Shown one piece after another: positions 7,201 through 15,536 of a stretch of DNA of 41,628 nucleotides. Each line of letters opens with the position of its first letter. Positions within the stretch are counted from its first letter, which is position 1. The stretch lies in assembly GCA_947478465.1 (NCBI GenBank), contig CANJWH010000025.1, forward strand, positions 1 to 41,628, given 5' to 3'. Origin of the DNA: Bacteroidota bacterium. Lineage in GTDB: Bacteria; Bacteroidota; Bacteroidia; SXHM01. The notes under the pieces are model-generated. The model did not search any database and was not told the DNA's origin. It worked only from the letters and a program-made list of their open reading frames with translations. The translations under genes were made by a program, and so were the position numbers.

Positions 7201-9148
7201 AGTTCCAAAAAGCAGTATCAGCTGGATCTAAAGAATTAAATGAATTAAAGGAAGTATAAAACGAATCAACCGAGCCAACTACCGGTCTGAGACTTCCGCC
7301 ATACCAGTAGCTCTGCGATAAAATTGATGTAGAATCCGGATCTGCATTTTCTTGCTCATTAAAATACTCTTCATCAAATTTTTCACGCAATTCGTAAAGT
7401 CCAAAATAAGCTCCGTTAATGTAAACTGAAACAGGCCGCCAGGCTGAATAATAGTTATTTGTTTCTCCTCCCATTGTCTCTTCCTGACAGGCATCTTTGT
7501 ATGGATATATCAAATACTGATTGCTTCCGTTTCGCAAATAAAAACTACTGTATTTTGTTCTGTAAGGTCTGTTGGGTATTACGGGATAATTAACCGTTCC
7601 GTCACCTAATACAGAATGATTTAATTCTAACCTGAACGAATGTTGAGGATTCGAGCGACTTCCTCCGGCACCGCCATCAATTTGCATTCCTGCATTCTGA
7701 GAAAAAATGAGTTGTCGGGTAGAGTCAAAGTATTCAACATAGGCAGCCTTTTGCCAATCAAATTGCCAGTTGTCAAATATCCCTTCGGCACCATATAGAT
7801 TTGCATTGTCGGTAACAACTGATAAAATCGGAGTTACATGACTTACTCCCATAAAATAAGAAGAAACAGTAATTGGACTTTGTAAAACAGTATCGGCAAA
7901 TGCTCTTGCTTTTAAAACAGATGAAGAAAAAATATGTATTGGTGACCCGGTATATAGAGTTGAACTTTCTGTTGGGTCACTCCCATCTGTAGTATAACGG
8001 ATAGATGAGAAGCTTCCGTTCGGATTGCTGATGCTTATAGAAAGACTAAGAGCATTATAAAACCCAGGCGCTAGAGAAAATACAGGGGCAAGAAGATAAC
8101 CTGAATAAAAGTCTGACAAGTTATTAGTAGACGATGGTGTGGGAGTTTGAAATAAAGAAATAGTAGAAGAAGCATCAGGGAATAAACCAATACTGTTGTC
8201 AAGGTTGCTGCAATTTACTGCCAAACTGCTTAATTGAATTTGTGCAGGGGAATACAAATAAATGGTTTCACCCGCTGTTGAAATTAAAAAATTAGTGTGC
8301 AGATTATTATTTGTATCCACAGGTTCAAAGGCATTCGAAACTTCATTTATTGAAACCATCTTCATATAGATATCAATATAATCGTAAAACGTATTAGGAT
8401 CGGTTGATGCAACGTCAAAGGAGATACTTGAAATATCACCTTCAGATAATCCAGCAGATGAAAGTTCTGACCCGAGAATCAGCATTTGGTGTTTTGCTGC
8501 CCAATACCAGTTGCCGTATGGAGCAGGATAATCATAAGGAGAATTTTGTATAACCCCATTTCCAACTATTGCAGTATTGAATTTAATATTTGGGCGCTGC
8601 GAAACAGGTGTGCCATAATTTGTTGAACATATATATGGGCTGCCGTCCTGAAAAGCAAGAAGTGTTGAGTTAAATGGTGTAGCTGATTGATTGAAAACTG
8701 AATTGGTAGTATAACCTGTTGAACTATAGGAACAGGTATTTATTAAGATATTAGATATTCCGTCCCAATAAAAAGGGCTGGAAAATGTATGTGTATTCCA
8801 CCCAACTACAGCATTGAAAGAGCCCGTATTTAATACATGCTTAAATCCTGAAACCGGTCTGCGATTCTTTCCGCTGCAATACACAGCTTTGAATTCACCC
8901 GGCAGCATTGATACATTTGGGAAAACCCATTTTGTTGGGTTTGCAATATCATCTGTTAGTGAATAATTCAATAATTGAACGGTATCAGTGCCGGCATTAT
9001 ATAATTCTATCCAGTCGGGGAAATCACCATCTTCGTCTGAGATGGTTGAATAGTTTTTATTTGAACCTTCGTTAATTATTATTTGGGCAATCAACTCATT
9101 TCTAAAAAACATAAAAAAGAGTAAGACAAGAATTTCAAAATATTTCAT
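4202..9148 (-). CDS. Giant secreted CotH-kinase / lamin-tail-domain protein with T9SS type A sorting signal
   Basis: This 1648-residue surface or secreted protein has the following modules. A signal peptide occupies residues 1-21 (ends ...NELIAQ). A first lamin-tail (LTD) domain covers about 22-105. A chitobiase-C-terminal-like beta domain is at about 363-434 (YTTDGSDPTESSTLY). A CotH-kinase-like domain covers about 436-820, with a candidate metal site IDMELAM near residue 697 where many relatives have DxD. Four further LTD domains begin near residues 919, 1079, 1239 and 1403. A type A sorting domain occupies the last ~90 residues (FFPNPSNGKFNI ... GKIVLGSK). The four C-terminal LTDs alternate in an A-B-A-B order. 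CotH proteins phosphorylate proteins in spore coats; the substrate here is unknown. Export would use Sec and then T9SS, whose motor gene gldM lies at 28506. The gene is transcribed alone and ends 41 bases from the protease gene. Confidence 0.88.
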   Translation of the reverse strand: MKYFEILVLLFFMFFRNELIAQIIINEGSNKNYSTISDEDGDFPDWIELYNAGTDTVQLLNYSLTDDIANPTKWVFPNVSMLPGEFKAVYCSGKNRRPVSGFKHVLNTGSFNAVVGWNTHTFSSPFYWDGISNILINTCSYSSTGYTTNSVFNQSATPFNSTLLAFQDGSPYICSTNYGTPVSQRPNIKFNTAIVGNGVIQNSPYDYPAPYGNWYWAAKHQMLILGSELSSAGLSEGDISSISFDVASTDPNTFYDYIDIYMKMVSINEVSNAFEPVDTNNNLHTNFLISTAGETIYLYSPAQIQLSSLAVNCSNLDNSIGLFPDASSTISLFQTPTPSSTNNLSDFYSGYLLAPVFSLAPGFYNALSLSISISNPNGSFSSIRYTTDGSDPTESSTLYTGSPIHIFSSSVLKARAFADTVLQSPITVSSYFMGVSHVTPILSVVTDNANLYGAEGIFDNWQFDWQKAAYVEYFDSTRQLIFSQNAGMQIDGGAGGSRSNPQHSFRLELNHSVLGDGTVNYPVIPNRPYRTKYSSFYLRNGSNQYLIYPYKDACQEETMGGETNNYYSAWRPVSVYINGAYFGLYELREKFDEEYFNEQENADPDSTSILSQSYWYGGSLRPVVGSVDSFYTSFNSFNSLDPADTAFWNLADPYFDMKWYNDYIIAESWMGNIDWPYNNIKIYRSNKTNYRWRFCIIDMELAMAPNSATDCYFDHINFMLNYDPSNQYINIWQKGIQNAKFKNYFINRFADLMNTSYHINRTIPIENSMYNQTVLEMEKEYARWGDPNNVPQQMSDFYNNHLTFQSQISERSNQVRNHIVSNFALNGQVDVTLNVIPEGAGIIKINTIIPDSLPWTGIYFDGNPVRITVIPNPGFDFQYWDVNSVLTAQDTNLSIELNISFDAVFNAVFTVSPFAGKLAVSELNYHSDSTRNSGDWIEFHNYGNGALNISGWRFSDGVIYHNYVFPESTIIQPGDYLVVAEDTLKFHSQHPGIPVLGPLEFSFSNSNETLSLFNYSNDLTLSVHYDDSIPWPIAADGYGRTLEFLNDTLNPSIPENWFAGCIGGSPGEAYSACEEEIIFSEINYQSALTTDAGDWVELHNLSSQATDISGWQFKDNDNTHIFTIPLGTILPPSGYLVVFGNATSFNSRFPSVTNKTGPFSFGLSNFGEAIRLFDATGRLYQSVVYDEASPWPSGAAGNGFTLELLDTQGNFCDGTNWANGCLEGSPGGPIAPCEDQITFTELNYHSDSTINAGDWIELYNFSNNPADISGWKFTDSIISHNFIFPEGTIIQPGEWLVLAEDTALFHSQHPGIPVMGPLGFNFDNSNQALSLLYYSDYPVISMHYQDSIPWQNVADGFGRTLEIINETLDPAQPTSWFGGCIGGSPGGPFSACNEQIIFSEINYHSDPTMDAGDWVELYNKASVATDISGWKFSDVSNANIYTLPNNTILPASGYLVIFGDEVNFNYRFSSVTNKVGPFPFDLNDIGDALRLYNDAGKLNQSMVYYEASPWPQGAAGNGYTLELIDTSGSLSDGLNWMDGCPEGSPGGPYFFPCFTTNTESSSEFLNVQFFPNPSNGKFNINIEKQGNETAPVLIEIFNVVGERILETSITKRQNSIPVDISNNAKGIYFVKVYIGNRNFTGKIVLGSK

Positions 9149-9251
9149 ATTGGAATTGATTGCTATAATAATGAGTTGTAATAATACAAAGGAATTATAA
9201 AATACGATAGCACTTAATCATAACAATTCTTAAATTTTCAAGACTTTAAAT

Positions 9252-9278
9252 AAAAAAGGGGCATTATGCCCCTTTTTT
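9252..9278. terminator. Bidirectional terminator
   Basis: The palindrome AAAAAAGGGGCA-TTA-TGCCCCTTTTTT (9252-9278) has a GC-rich core and a poly-T tail on both strands. Its clearest role is to end the leftward transcript of the small lipoprotein gene (9301-9468) before the promoter region of the CotH gene. Confidence 0.85.
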
Positions 9279-9300
9279 ATTTCCTGAAAAAAATCAGAAA

Positions 9301-9468
9301 CTAGTGATGTGTAGTGTCTGCAGGAGCAGCTTCTGTAGCAGCCGGTGCAGCTTCAGTTGTAGCAGGAGCAGCTTCTGTTGTAGTAGCTTCTTCGGTTTTG
9401 TGTTCTCCTCCGCATGATGCGAAAATGAATGTTCCCGCTGCGAAAATGAGCATGAAAATTTTGTTCAT
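9301..9468 (-). CDS. Small lipoprotein with Glu-Ala-Ala-Pro repeats (55 aa)
   Basis: This short gene encodes 55 residues starting MNKIFMLIFAAGTFIFASCG. The hydrophobic signal followed by FASC-GG is a good lipobox with the acylated cysteine at residue 19. The mature part is only about 37 residues: GGEHKTEEA and then repeated TTEAAPA units (three to four copies, residues 27-50), ending ADTTHH. Such low-complexity lipopeptides are common in Bacteroidota and their function is unknown. The ATG at 9468 has no gene directly upstream on its strand, and a strong terminator follows the stop by 22 bases, so it is a stand-alone transcription unit. The repeated codons GCAGCTTC vary between copies, suggesting expansion by slippage. 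Confidence 0.75.
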   Translation of the reverse strand: MNKIFMLIFAAGTFIFASCGGEHKTEEATTTEAAPATTEAAPAATEAAPADTTHH

Positions 9469-9603
9469 AGTATGGATTGGTTTTAAAGATTAATAATGCT
9501 CCAAATGTATACCCATAATTATGCACTAATTTACAAGGAATAAAAAAGTTTAAAACATGGTTTGTTAATAACCTTTATTTTTACCGGCACTAAAAAATAG
9601 TTC

Positions 9604-10773
9604 ATGATAAAGAAAATAATGCTGCTCGGTTCGGGCGAATTGGGTAAAGAATTTGTGATTGCCGCAAAACGAATGGGACAATATGTAATAGCTGTTGACT
9701 CCTATTCAGGTGCCCCCGCCATGCAGGTTGCTGATACTTTTGAGGTGATTGATATGCTGGATGGAAATGCCTTAGATTCTATTGTTGCGAAATACAAACC
9801 TGATTTAATAGTTCCCGAAATTGAAGCTATCCGCACCGAACGTTTTTATGAATATGAAAAACAGGGAATACAAGTTGTTCCCAGTGCACGTGCAGCAAAT
9901 TTTACTATGAACAGAAAAGCAATCCGTGATTTGGCTGCAAAAGAATTAGGCTTAAAAACGGCTAATTATCGCTTTGCAACTACACCTGAAGAATTTAAAA
10001 AAGCTGTTGCAGAAGTTGGAATTCCCTGTGTAGTAAAACCCCTGATGTCTTCATCAGGAAAAGGACAAAGCACTATAAAAACTGAAACTGATATTGATAA
10101 AGCCTGGGAAATTGCAACCACCAAAAGTCGAGGTGATATTCAGGAAGTGATTGTTGAAGCATTTGTAAAATTTGATACCGAGATTACATTGTTAACCGTA
10201 ACACAGAAAAATGGTCCTACTTTATTTTGCCCGCCAATCGGGCACAGACAAGAATCCGGTGATTACCGCGAAAGTTGGCAACCGGTAATTATTGGCAAAA
10301 ATGAATTGGAAGAAGCTCAACAAATGGCAGAAAAAGTTACCAGAGCTTTAACGGGACAAGGCATTTGGGGCGTTGAGTTTTTTCTGGGTGAAGATCGTGT
10401 TTACTTCTCTGAGCTGTCTCCACGTCCGCATGATACAGGAATGGTAACATTAGCAGGAACACAAAATTTTTCTGAGTTTGAATTGCATCTGCGTGCTGTT
10501 TTGGGTTTGCCTATACCTGAAATAAAACTTGAAAAAGCAGGTGCCAGCGCAGTTATTCTTGCCGATAGAGTTAGCCCAACCCCACCAGCATATGAAGGTG
10601 TTGCAGAAGCGTTGAAAGAACTGGATACAGACATCCGTATTTTTGGAAAACCCAACACACGTCCTAATCGGAGAATGGCGGTAGCATTAGTTTCCGACAA
10701 ACCTGATACTGATGTTTCTTTGCTGATTGATAAAGCAAAAAAAGTAGCTGCGAAAGTAAAATTGAACTACTAA
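9604..10773 (+). CDS. purT: Formate-dependent phosphoribosylglycinamide formyltransferase (GAR transformylase 2)
   Basis: This ATP-grasp enzyme uses formate and ATP to make formyl-GAR in step three of purine synthesis, replacing the folate-dependent PurN. Its 389 residues match the family's usual length. The N-terminal nucleotide-binding loop GSGELGKE (residues 9-16), the substrate segment PEIEAIRTE (about 75-83), the glycine-rich ATP-grasp loop SSSGKGQS (149-156) and the metal-binding [14 protein letters not shown] segment all support PurT over PurK. It is cytoplasmic. A weak -7-like sequence (TATTTTTAC, about 9576-9584) lies upstream. Its stop codon overlaps the stop of the convergent dprA by four bases. 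Confidence 0.96.
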   Translation: MIKKIMLLGSGELGKEFVIAAKRMGQYVIAVDSYSGAPAMQVADTFEVIDMLDGNALDSIVAKYKPDLIVPEIEAIRTERFYEYEKQGIQVVPSARAANFTMNRKAIRDLAAKELGLKTANYRFATTPEEFKKAVAEVGIPCVVKPLMSSSGKGQSTIKTETDIDKAWEIATTKSRGDIQEVIVEAFVKFDTEITLLTVTQKNGPTLFCPPIGHRQESGDYRESWQPVIIGKNELEEAQQMAEKVTRALTGQGIWGVEFFLGEDRVYFSELSPRPHDTGMVTLAGTQNFSEFELHLRAVLGLPIPEIKLEKAGASAVILADRVSPTPPAYEGVAEALKELDTDIRIFGKPNTRPNRRMAVALVSDKPDTDVSLLIDKAKKVAAKVKLNY

Positions 10774-11873
10774 TTTAGTTTGTAAATTTTTCCGGGTAAA
10801 GAAGAAACAACACCTGAAAACTCCATATTGAGCAGGGTTGCAGCTACTTTGCTCATACTCATTTTTGAAGCAGAAGTAAGTAAGTCAATATGCAATTGTC
10901 CTTTCTCCATTAAAATATCAGCAAGAATTTTTTCTTCACCACTCAGTTCAATAAACAATTGTTTTTGAATAACTTTTTTCTTCTCAGTTTTTGTTTCCCA
11001 GCCCATCATGTATGCAATTTCTTTTGCAGAAGTTACCAGCGCAGCCTTGTTACGGCTTATTAACCAGTTGCAACCTTCAGAGTATTTATCTTTCACTCTT
11101 CCTGGAATAGCAAATACATCACGGCTATAACTATTAGCTATTTCAGCAGTAATAAGTGAGCCACCCTTACCTGTGCTTTCTATTACCAGCACAGCATCTG
11201 CCATTCCTGCAATAATTCTGTTTCGTTTTGGAAAATTCTCTGGGAAGAATTCTGTTTTTGAAGGATAGTCGGTAACTAATGCACCGCTTTCAATTATCTT
11301 TTTTGCAGTATCGCGATGCGCGCTTGGATACATAATATCTAGCCCATGACCCAGCACAGCAATTGTTTTAAGATTGTTTTTAAGAGCAGCTTTGTGCGCA
11401 CAAATATCAATGCCATAAGCCAATCCGCTTGCAATTGTTACATCAAGTGGAGTTAAATCTTCAATAATTTTTTCACATATTTCTTTCCCGTAATCAGTCG
11501 CCTTTCGTGTTCCTACAACGCTCAGAATTTTTCCGGAGTTGAAATCATATTCGCCTTTGGTGTAAATTAAAACCGGACTGTCATCGCAGTTTTTTAATCG
11601 GTTCGGATATTCTTTTTCTGTAAAAAAATAAGTTTTGATTTTATGCTTTTCAATAAACTTAATTTCCTCTTCAGCCCGATTAAAAACATCTGCAACAGTT
11701 ATCAATTGTGCAGTGGCAGAGCCAATTCCCGGTATTTTTTCAAGATGAACTTTCTTTTCACTAAAAACAGCTTCAACACCTCCGCAGTAGGCAATCAGTT
11801 TTTTGGCTGTAATGTCGCCAATACCAGGAATAAGAGTAATTGCAATTTGATATAAAATCCTGTTGTTAGACAT
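10770..11873 (-). CDS. dprA: DNA-processing protein DprA
   Basis: DprA binds single-stranded DNA and loads RecA during natural transformation. The 367-residue product starts with a helix-hairpin-helix region (residues about 1-70: [14 protein letters not shown] and [14 protein letters not shown]). It continues with the Rossmann-like core, seen as [10 protein letters not shown] (~118), [16 protein letters not shown] (~146) and [10 protein letters not shown] (~212), followed by the [15 protein letters not shown] segment. It ends in a winged-helix domain (about 305-367) of the kind that binds ComM or DNA. It is convergent with purT with a four-base overlap of stop codons and divergent from the cytochrome/monooxygenase gene. 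No other competence gene is in the window. Confidence 0.95.
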   Translation of the reverse strand: MSNNRILYQIAITLIPGIGDITAKKLIAYCGGVEAVFSEKKVHLEKIPGIGSATAQLITVADVFNRAEEEIKFIEKHKIKTYFFTEKEYPNRLKNCDDSPVLIYTKGEYDFNSGKILSVVGTRKATDYGKEICEKIIEDLTPLDVTIASGLAYGIDICAHKAALKNNLKTIAVLGHGLDIMYPSAHRDTAKKIIESGALVTDYPSKTEFFPENFPKRNRIIAGMADAVLVIESTGKGGSLITAEIANSYSRDVFAIPGRVKDKYSEGCNWLISRNKAALVTSAKEIAYMMGWETKTEKKKVIQKQLFIELSGEEKILADILMEKGQLHIDLLTSASKMSMSKVAATLLNMEFSGVVSSLPGKIYKLN

Positions 11874-11931
11874 AATTCTAAAAATTTGCCGAAAAATTAT
11901 AAAAAAATGTTATGCGTGCATAACTATTTTC

Positions 11932-11940
11932 TATATTCGC
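11932..11940 (+). promoter_or_regulatory. Candidate -7 promoter box of the cytochrome/monooxygenase gene
   Basis: TATATTCGC matches TAnnTTTGC at all but one position and lies 57 bases upstream of the ATG. No TTG is found at the expected -33 position. A small palindrome, TTATGC-GT-GCATAA (11910-11923), lies just upstream in the dprA divergent region and could be an operator; that is speculation. Confidence 0.4.
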
Positions 11941-11997
11941 ATCCCTTTTAAGGCTTTATTATCCAATTTATTAACTTTTTAATCATTTAACACTTTT

Positions 11998-13668
11998 ATG
12001 AAATTGAAATCTACTTTAGCTTTCATTGCACTTTTGTTTTCTGCTTTTATAGTAAGCGAAACCTTTGCGCAATCAACGTTTGAGAATGTTCACGCACTTT
12101 TTCAAACAAAATGCACAGCCGGATGTCACAGCGGTGGCTCACCTTCAGGAAATTTAAACCTGAGTGGAACAACAGCAGATGTTTATAACAGGCTTGTAAA
12201 TGTTGCTCCAACCAACCCAGTTGCCCTTGCCAAGGGATATAAAAGAGTAGACCCTGCCTATCCTTACCGTAGTCTTCTGATGAAGAAAGTTAATCATGGT
12301 CTTGATCCTAATAATGACCTTGTAACAGGAGAAGGAAATGCCATGCCTAACAACCAAAACCCATTGGCTTCAGAAGAAATTGAGCTTATTCGTCAATGGA
12401 TAATTTGGGGTGCACCTGATACAGGAGTTGTTGCAGATATTCAGTTGATATATGATTATTATAATGTAAATGGACTACCTGAAGTTCAGGCGCCACCTAC
12501 CCCTGAAGAAGAAGGTAAAGAAGGTTTTCAGGTTCGCTTCGGACCATTTTTTGTTGAACCGGGTGGCGAGATTGAGTTTTTTCAAAAATACGATCCTGAA
12601 TTTACTGATGGTAAGGAAATAATTCAGATTAATAACAAAATGAGCTCTGAGTCTCATCATTACTTTTTGTTTAATATGCAATCTGCTCCGGCAGCTTCTT
12701 TAGGCATAGAGCCACTTACCGGAGATAATTTTTTAAATCAAGCATACATTCACCAATATTCTGTGGTTTTAAGTGCATGGCCTTTTTCAAGAGAGGTTCT
12801 ACTGCCTGAGGGAACAGCATTCTTCACTAACTCGGATGATATCCTGATTAATAATCTTCATATTCCAAATCCTAATCAGGATTCTATATTATCGGCAAAT
12901 GCATACTTGAATATTTACACACAACCTATGGGATCAGGTGCAATTGAAATGCATTCAATGCCTATTTCATATGGCAATTCAGACCCCTATATTCTTCACA
13001 TTCCTCCAACAGGTCAGCCATTTACTTTAGAAATGGAACAGGTTATTCCAGATTCTACCTATTATTTCTGGACACTGATGGGGCATAATCACCAGATAGG
13101 AACCGACTTTGATATTTATAAAAGAAATACGGACGGAAGTAAAGGCGAGCAAGTTTATGAAGGATATTATGATGTTGATTATAATTTTAATCAAGGTTAT
13201 TATAGTTATTCACACCCTCCAATCAGAAAGTTTGATCCTTTTCTAGAGGTTGATATGGCTAAAGGTTTAATTTATGAATCAACTTGGGTTAATTATGGCC
13301 CTGATACTGTAGGGTTTGGATTTACTACACAGGATGAGATGTTTGTATGTTATTATCAATATACAACTCAACTTCCGAGTGCCATTAATGAACAAACATC
13401 TGCTGTTTCTTCAATAGATGTTTATCCAAACCCTTCCCGTGATAACATCAACCTCAGTTACACTTTAAAAAATACAGCACATGCAGTAGTTGAACTGTTT
13501 AACCTTACTGGTTCAAAAGTGAAAACAATTATAAACACAGTTCAGTCAGCCGGTAAACATTTGCTGAAAATTAAATCAGAAGATGAAGAACTTGCTCCGG
13601 GTACTTATATGGTAAGTGTAACAGTGGATGGAGAGGTAACTACAAAGAAGATTATATCGCTTAACTAA
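11998..13668 (+). CDS. Secreted cytochrome c / copper type II monooxygenase-like fusion with T9SS type A sorting domain
   Basis: This 556-residue protein has a signal peptide (residues 1-25, ...SETFAQ). A short c-type cytochrome domain of the Planctomycete-cytochrome kind covers about 30-140. Its heme motif is CTAGCH (C39 and C43, then H44), a CX3CH rather than CX2CH spacing, with M116 in AMP a possible distal ligand. The middle region (about 175-455) resembles the peptidylglycine alpha-hydroxylating/dopamine beta-monooxygenase fold. All six expected copper ligands can be proposed: H220-H221 (SHHYFLF), H288 (NNLHIP), H363 and H365 (GHNHQ) and M448 (QDEMFV). The tail (about 475-556, VYPNPSRDNINLSY ... 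KKIISLN) is a T9SS type A sorting domain. The likely role is an extracellular copper oxidoreductase with a built-in electron entry site; the substrate is unknown. It stands alone. Confidence 0.8.
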   Translation: MKLKSTLAFIALLFSAFIVSETFAQSTFENVHALFQTKCTAGCHSGGSPSGNLNLSGTTADVYNRLVNVAPTNPVALAKGYKRVDPAYPYRSLLMKKVNHGLDPNNDLVTGEGNAMPNNQNPLASEEIELIRQWIIWGAPDTGVVADIQLIYDYYNVNGLPEVQAPPTPEEEGKEGFQVRFGPFFVEPGGEIEFFQKYDPEFTDGKEIIQINNKMSSESHHYFLFNMQSAPAASLGIEPLTGDNFLNQAYIHQYSVVLSAWPFSREVLLPEGTAFFTNSDDILINNLHIPNPNQDSILSANAYLNIYTQPMGSGAIEMHSMPISYGNSDPYILHIPPTGQPFTLEMEQVIPDSTYYFWTLMGHNHQIGTDFDIYKRNTDGSKGEQVYEGYYDVDYNFNQGYYSYSHPPIRKFDPFLEVDMAKGLIYESTWVNYGPDTVGFGFTTQDEMFVCYYQYTTQLPSAINEQTSAVSSIDVYPNPSRDNINLSYTLKNTAHAVVELFNLTGSKVKTIINTVQSAGKHLLKIKSEDEELAPGTYMVSVTVDGEVTTKKIISLN

Positions 13669-13678
13669 AATAAAAAAC

Positions 13679-13709
13679 TTGCTTTTTGCGCAAAGTGTAG
13701 TATATTTGC
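13679..13709 (+). promoter_or_regulatory. Promoter of the rimP-nusA-infB operon
   Basis: TTG at 13679-13681, an exactly 19-base spacer, and TATATTTGC at 13701-13709 give a complete TTG-N19-TAnnTTTGC promoter. The palindrome TTTGCGCAAA (13685-13694) fills the spacer between the two boxes and could bind a regulator. Transcription would begin near 13715, leaving a leader of about 55 bases. Confidence 0.75.
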
Positions 13710-13732
13710 GCAGATTTTTACGGAAAACAGAC

Positions 13733-13755
13733 AGCGGGGACCAAAAGTCCCCGCT
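13733..13755 (+). promoter_or_regulatory. Leader hairpin in the rimP 5' UTR
   Basis: AGCGGGGAC (13733-13741) pairs perfectly with GTCCCCGCT (13747-13755) around the loop CAAAA. It sits between the promoter and the ATG at 13769, so it must be in the mRNA leader, ending 13 bases before the start codon. Only a weak T-rich stretch (TTCATTT) follows, so it could be an attenuator, a translation-control or protein-binding hairpin, or a leaky terminator. The sequence does not decide between these. Confidence 0.6.
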
Positions 13756-13768
13756 TCATTTGTAAGAA

Positions 13769-14230
13769 ATGATAAGCGAAAAACGAGTAAAAGAAATAAT
13801 AGAGGAAAAGATAAAAGGCACAGAGCTTTTTATTGTAGAAGTTAAAGTAAGTGGCGGAAACAGGATTAGTATTGCGCTTGACCGCCCTACAAAACTAAAT
13901 GTAGGTGATTGTGCAGAGGTAAGCAGATATGTTGAAAGCCAGCTTAACCGTGATGTGGAGGATTTTGAAATAACGGTTTCATCACCTGGGCTTGAGCAAC
14001 CGCTTAAAGTGTTGAGCCAGTTTTTAAAACATCAGGGCAGGAATGTGAGAGTTGTTTTAAAAGACGGAAGATTACTGAGAGGAAAGATGACTGCTGCAAA
14101 CGAGGAAGGAATTTCACTTGAAATTTTTCGCGAAAACAAAAAGAAGAACAAAGAGCAAATACAAAATGAAATAGTAAATCTTAAATACCCGGAAATAAAA
14201 GAAACAAAAATTGAAATAACATTTAAATAA
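13769..14230 (+). CDS. rimP: Ribosome maturation factor RimP
   Basis: RimP assists late maturation of the 30S subunit. The 153-residue product has the N-terminal alpha-beta domain with GGNRISIALDRP (residues 29-40), the CAEVSRYVESQL segment and the hallmark EITVSSPGLEQPL (68-80). An Sm-like C-terminal domain begins near GRNVRVVLKDGRLLRG. It is the first gene of the conserved rimP-nusA-infB operon; six bases separate it from nusA. The leader hairpin at 13733-13755 may regulate it. Confidence 0.95.
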   Translation: MISEKRVKEIIEEKIKGTELFIVEVKVSGGNRISIALDRPTKLNVGDCAEVSRYVESQLNRDVEDFEITVSSPGLEQPLKVLSQFLKHQGRNVRVVLKDGRLLRGKMTAANEEGISLEIFRENKKKNKEQIQNEIVNLKYPEIKETKIEITFK

Positions 14231-14236
14231 AAAATC

Positions 14237-15475
14237 ATGAGTAACAAGATTAATCTCAGCGAACAGTTCGCGGAATTTAAAGAAAGCAAAAACATTGACC
14301 GCACCAACATGATGCGTATCATGGAGGAAGTGTTCAGAGCTGCCATTATTAAAAAGTATTACACCGATGAAAATATTGACATCACGGTGAACGTTGATAA
14401 AGGTGACCTGGAGATATGGCGTAATCGTAAAATTGTTGCTGATGATGATTTGGATTTAGAAAATCTTGAGATTCCACTTTCAGAAGCGCAGAAAATTGAC
14501 CCTGATTTTCAGATAGGTGAGGATGTTACAGAGCCTGTAATGCTTGCAGATTTTGGCCGCAGAGCGGTCCTTGCGCTTCGTCAGAATTTGAAAGGCAGAA
14601 TTGATGATTTGGAAAACGAAGGTATTTTCAAAAAATATAAAGACCGTGAAAGCGAAATTATTACCGGTGAGGTTTACCAGGTTTGGAAAAAAGAAACATT
14701 GGTTTTGGATGATGAAGGTAACGAAATGATCCTTCCAAAAGTTGAACAAATACCATCTGACTTTTTCAAAAAAGGCGATACAGTGCGTGCCGTGATTGAA
14801 ACTGTTGAGATGAGAAACAACAAACCAGCAATTGTTCTTTCAAGAACTTCTCCTAAATTTCTCGAGAGATTATTTGAGCAAGAAGTCCCTGAGGTATTTG
14901 ACGGTTTGATTACCATCAAAAAAATTGACCGTGTACCGGGAGAAAGAGCAAAAGTAGCAGTGGAGTCTTATGACGACCGTATTGACCCGGTTGGCGCTTG
15001 TGTAGGGATGAAAGGTTCACGTATTCATGGAATAGTTCGTGAGTTGAAAAATGAAAATATTGATGTAATTAACTACACTACAAATACTCAGCTTTTCATT
15101 CAACGTGCATTAAGTCCGGCAAAAATTACCAGTATTTCAATTGATGAAGAAAAGAAAAGAGCTGATGTATTTTTGAAGCCCGATCAGGTTTCTCTTGCAA
15201 TTGGAAAAGGTGGACATAATATCAAACTTGCAGGAAAAATAACAGGCTACGAAATTGATGTTTACCGTGATACAGATGTAGATGTTGAGGACGTTGACTT
15301 AGATGAATTTTCAGACGAAATTGAAGGGTGGATTATTGATGAGCTGAAAGCAATTGGTTGCGATACAGCGAAGTCAGTAATTGATATAGGTTTTGAAGAT
15401 TTGGTAAAACGTACAGATCTTGAAGAAGAAACAGTAAAAGATGTTATCAATATTTTGAAATCAGAGTTTGAATAA
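14237..15475 (+). CDS. nusA: Transcription termination/antitermination factor NusA
   Basis: NusA binds RNA polymerase and nascent RNA to modulate pausing, termination and antitermination. In 412 residues the N-terminal polymerase-binding domain (1-~130) is followed by an S1 domain (about 135-200, EIITGEVYQVWKKETLVLD). Two KH domains come next: the first with GMKGSRIHGIVREL near residue 257, the second with IGKGGHNIKLAGKITGYEI near 320. The acidic C-terminal ~60 residues form one helix-hairpin-helix-like unit (DIGFEDLVKRTDLEEETVKD). This matches the short NusA of Bacteroidota, which lacks the two long acidic repeats of enterobacteria. The start follows rimP by six bases. Confidence 0.96.
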   Translation: MSNKINLSEQFAEFKESKNIDRTNMMRIMEEVFRAAIIKKYYTDENIDITVNVDKGDLEIWRNRKIVADDDLDLENLEIPLSEAQKIDPDFQIGEDVTEPVMLADFGRRAVLALRQNLKGRIDDLENEGIFKKYKDRESEIITGEVYQVWKKETLVLDDEGNEMILPKVEQIPSDFFKKGDTVRAVIETVEMRNNKPAIVLSRTSPKFLERLFEQEVPEVFDGLITIKKIDRVPGERAKVAVESYDDRIDPVGACVGMKGSRIHGIVRELKNENIDVINYTTNTQLFIQRALSPAKITSISIDEEKKRADVFLKPDQVSLAIGKGGHNIKLAGKITGYEIDVYRDTDVDVEDVDLDEFSDEIEGWIIDELKAIGCDTAKSVIDIGFEDLVKRTDLEEETVKDVINILKSEFE

Positions 15476-15536
15476 TCATTAATTCTTTGCCCTCAGAATC
15501 TTTTTTAACAGAAAATAAATACATTAGCAGATAGAT

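Noticed and set aside
10770-10773. Overlap of purT and dprA stops as a regulatory site
   Set aside because: Four-base 3' overlaps of convergent genes are common and need no special explanation.
11910-11923. TTATGC-GT-GCATAA as an operator
   Set aside because: Palindromic, but short and a single copy in an AT-rich region; no regulator gene nearby, so it is mentioned only in the promoter entry.
15476-15536. Internal promoter in front of infB
   Set aside because: TACATTAGC is present but the nearest TTG is 30 bases away; too weak to annotate as a feature.
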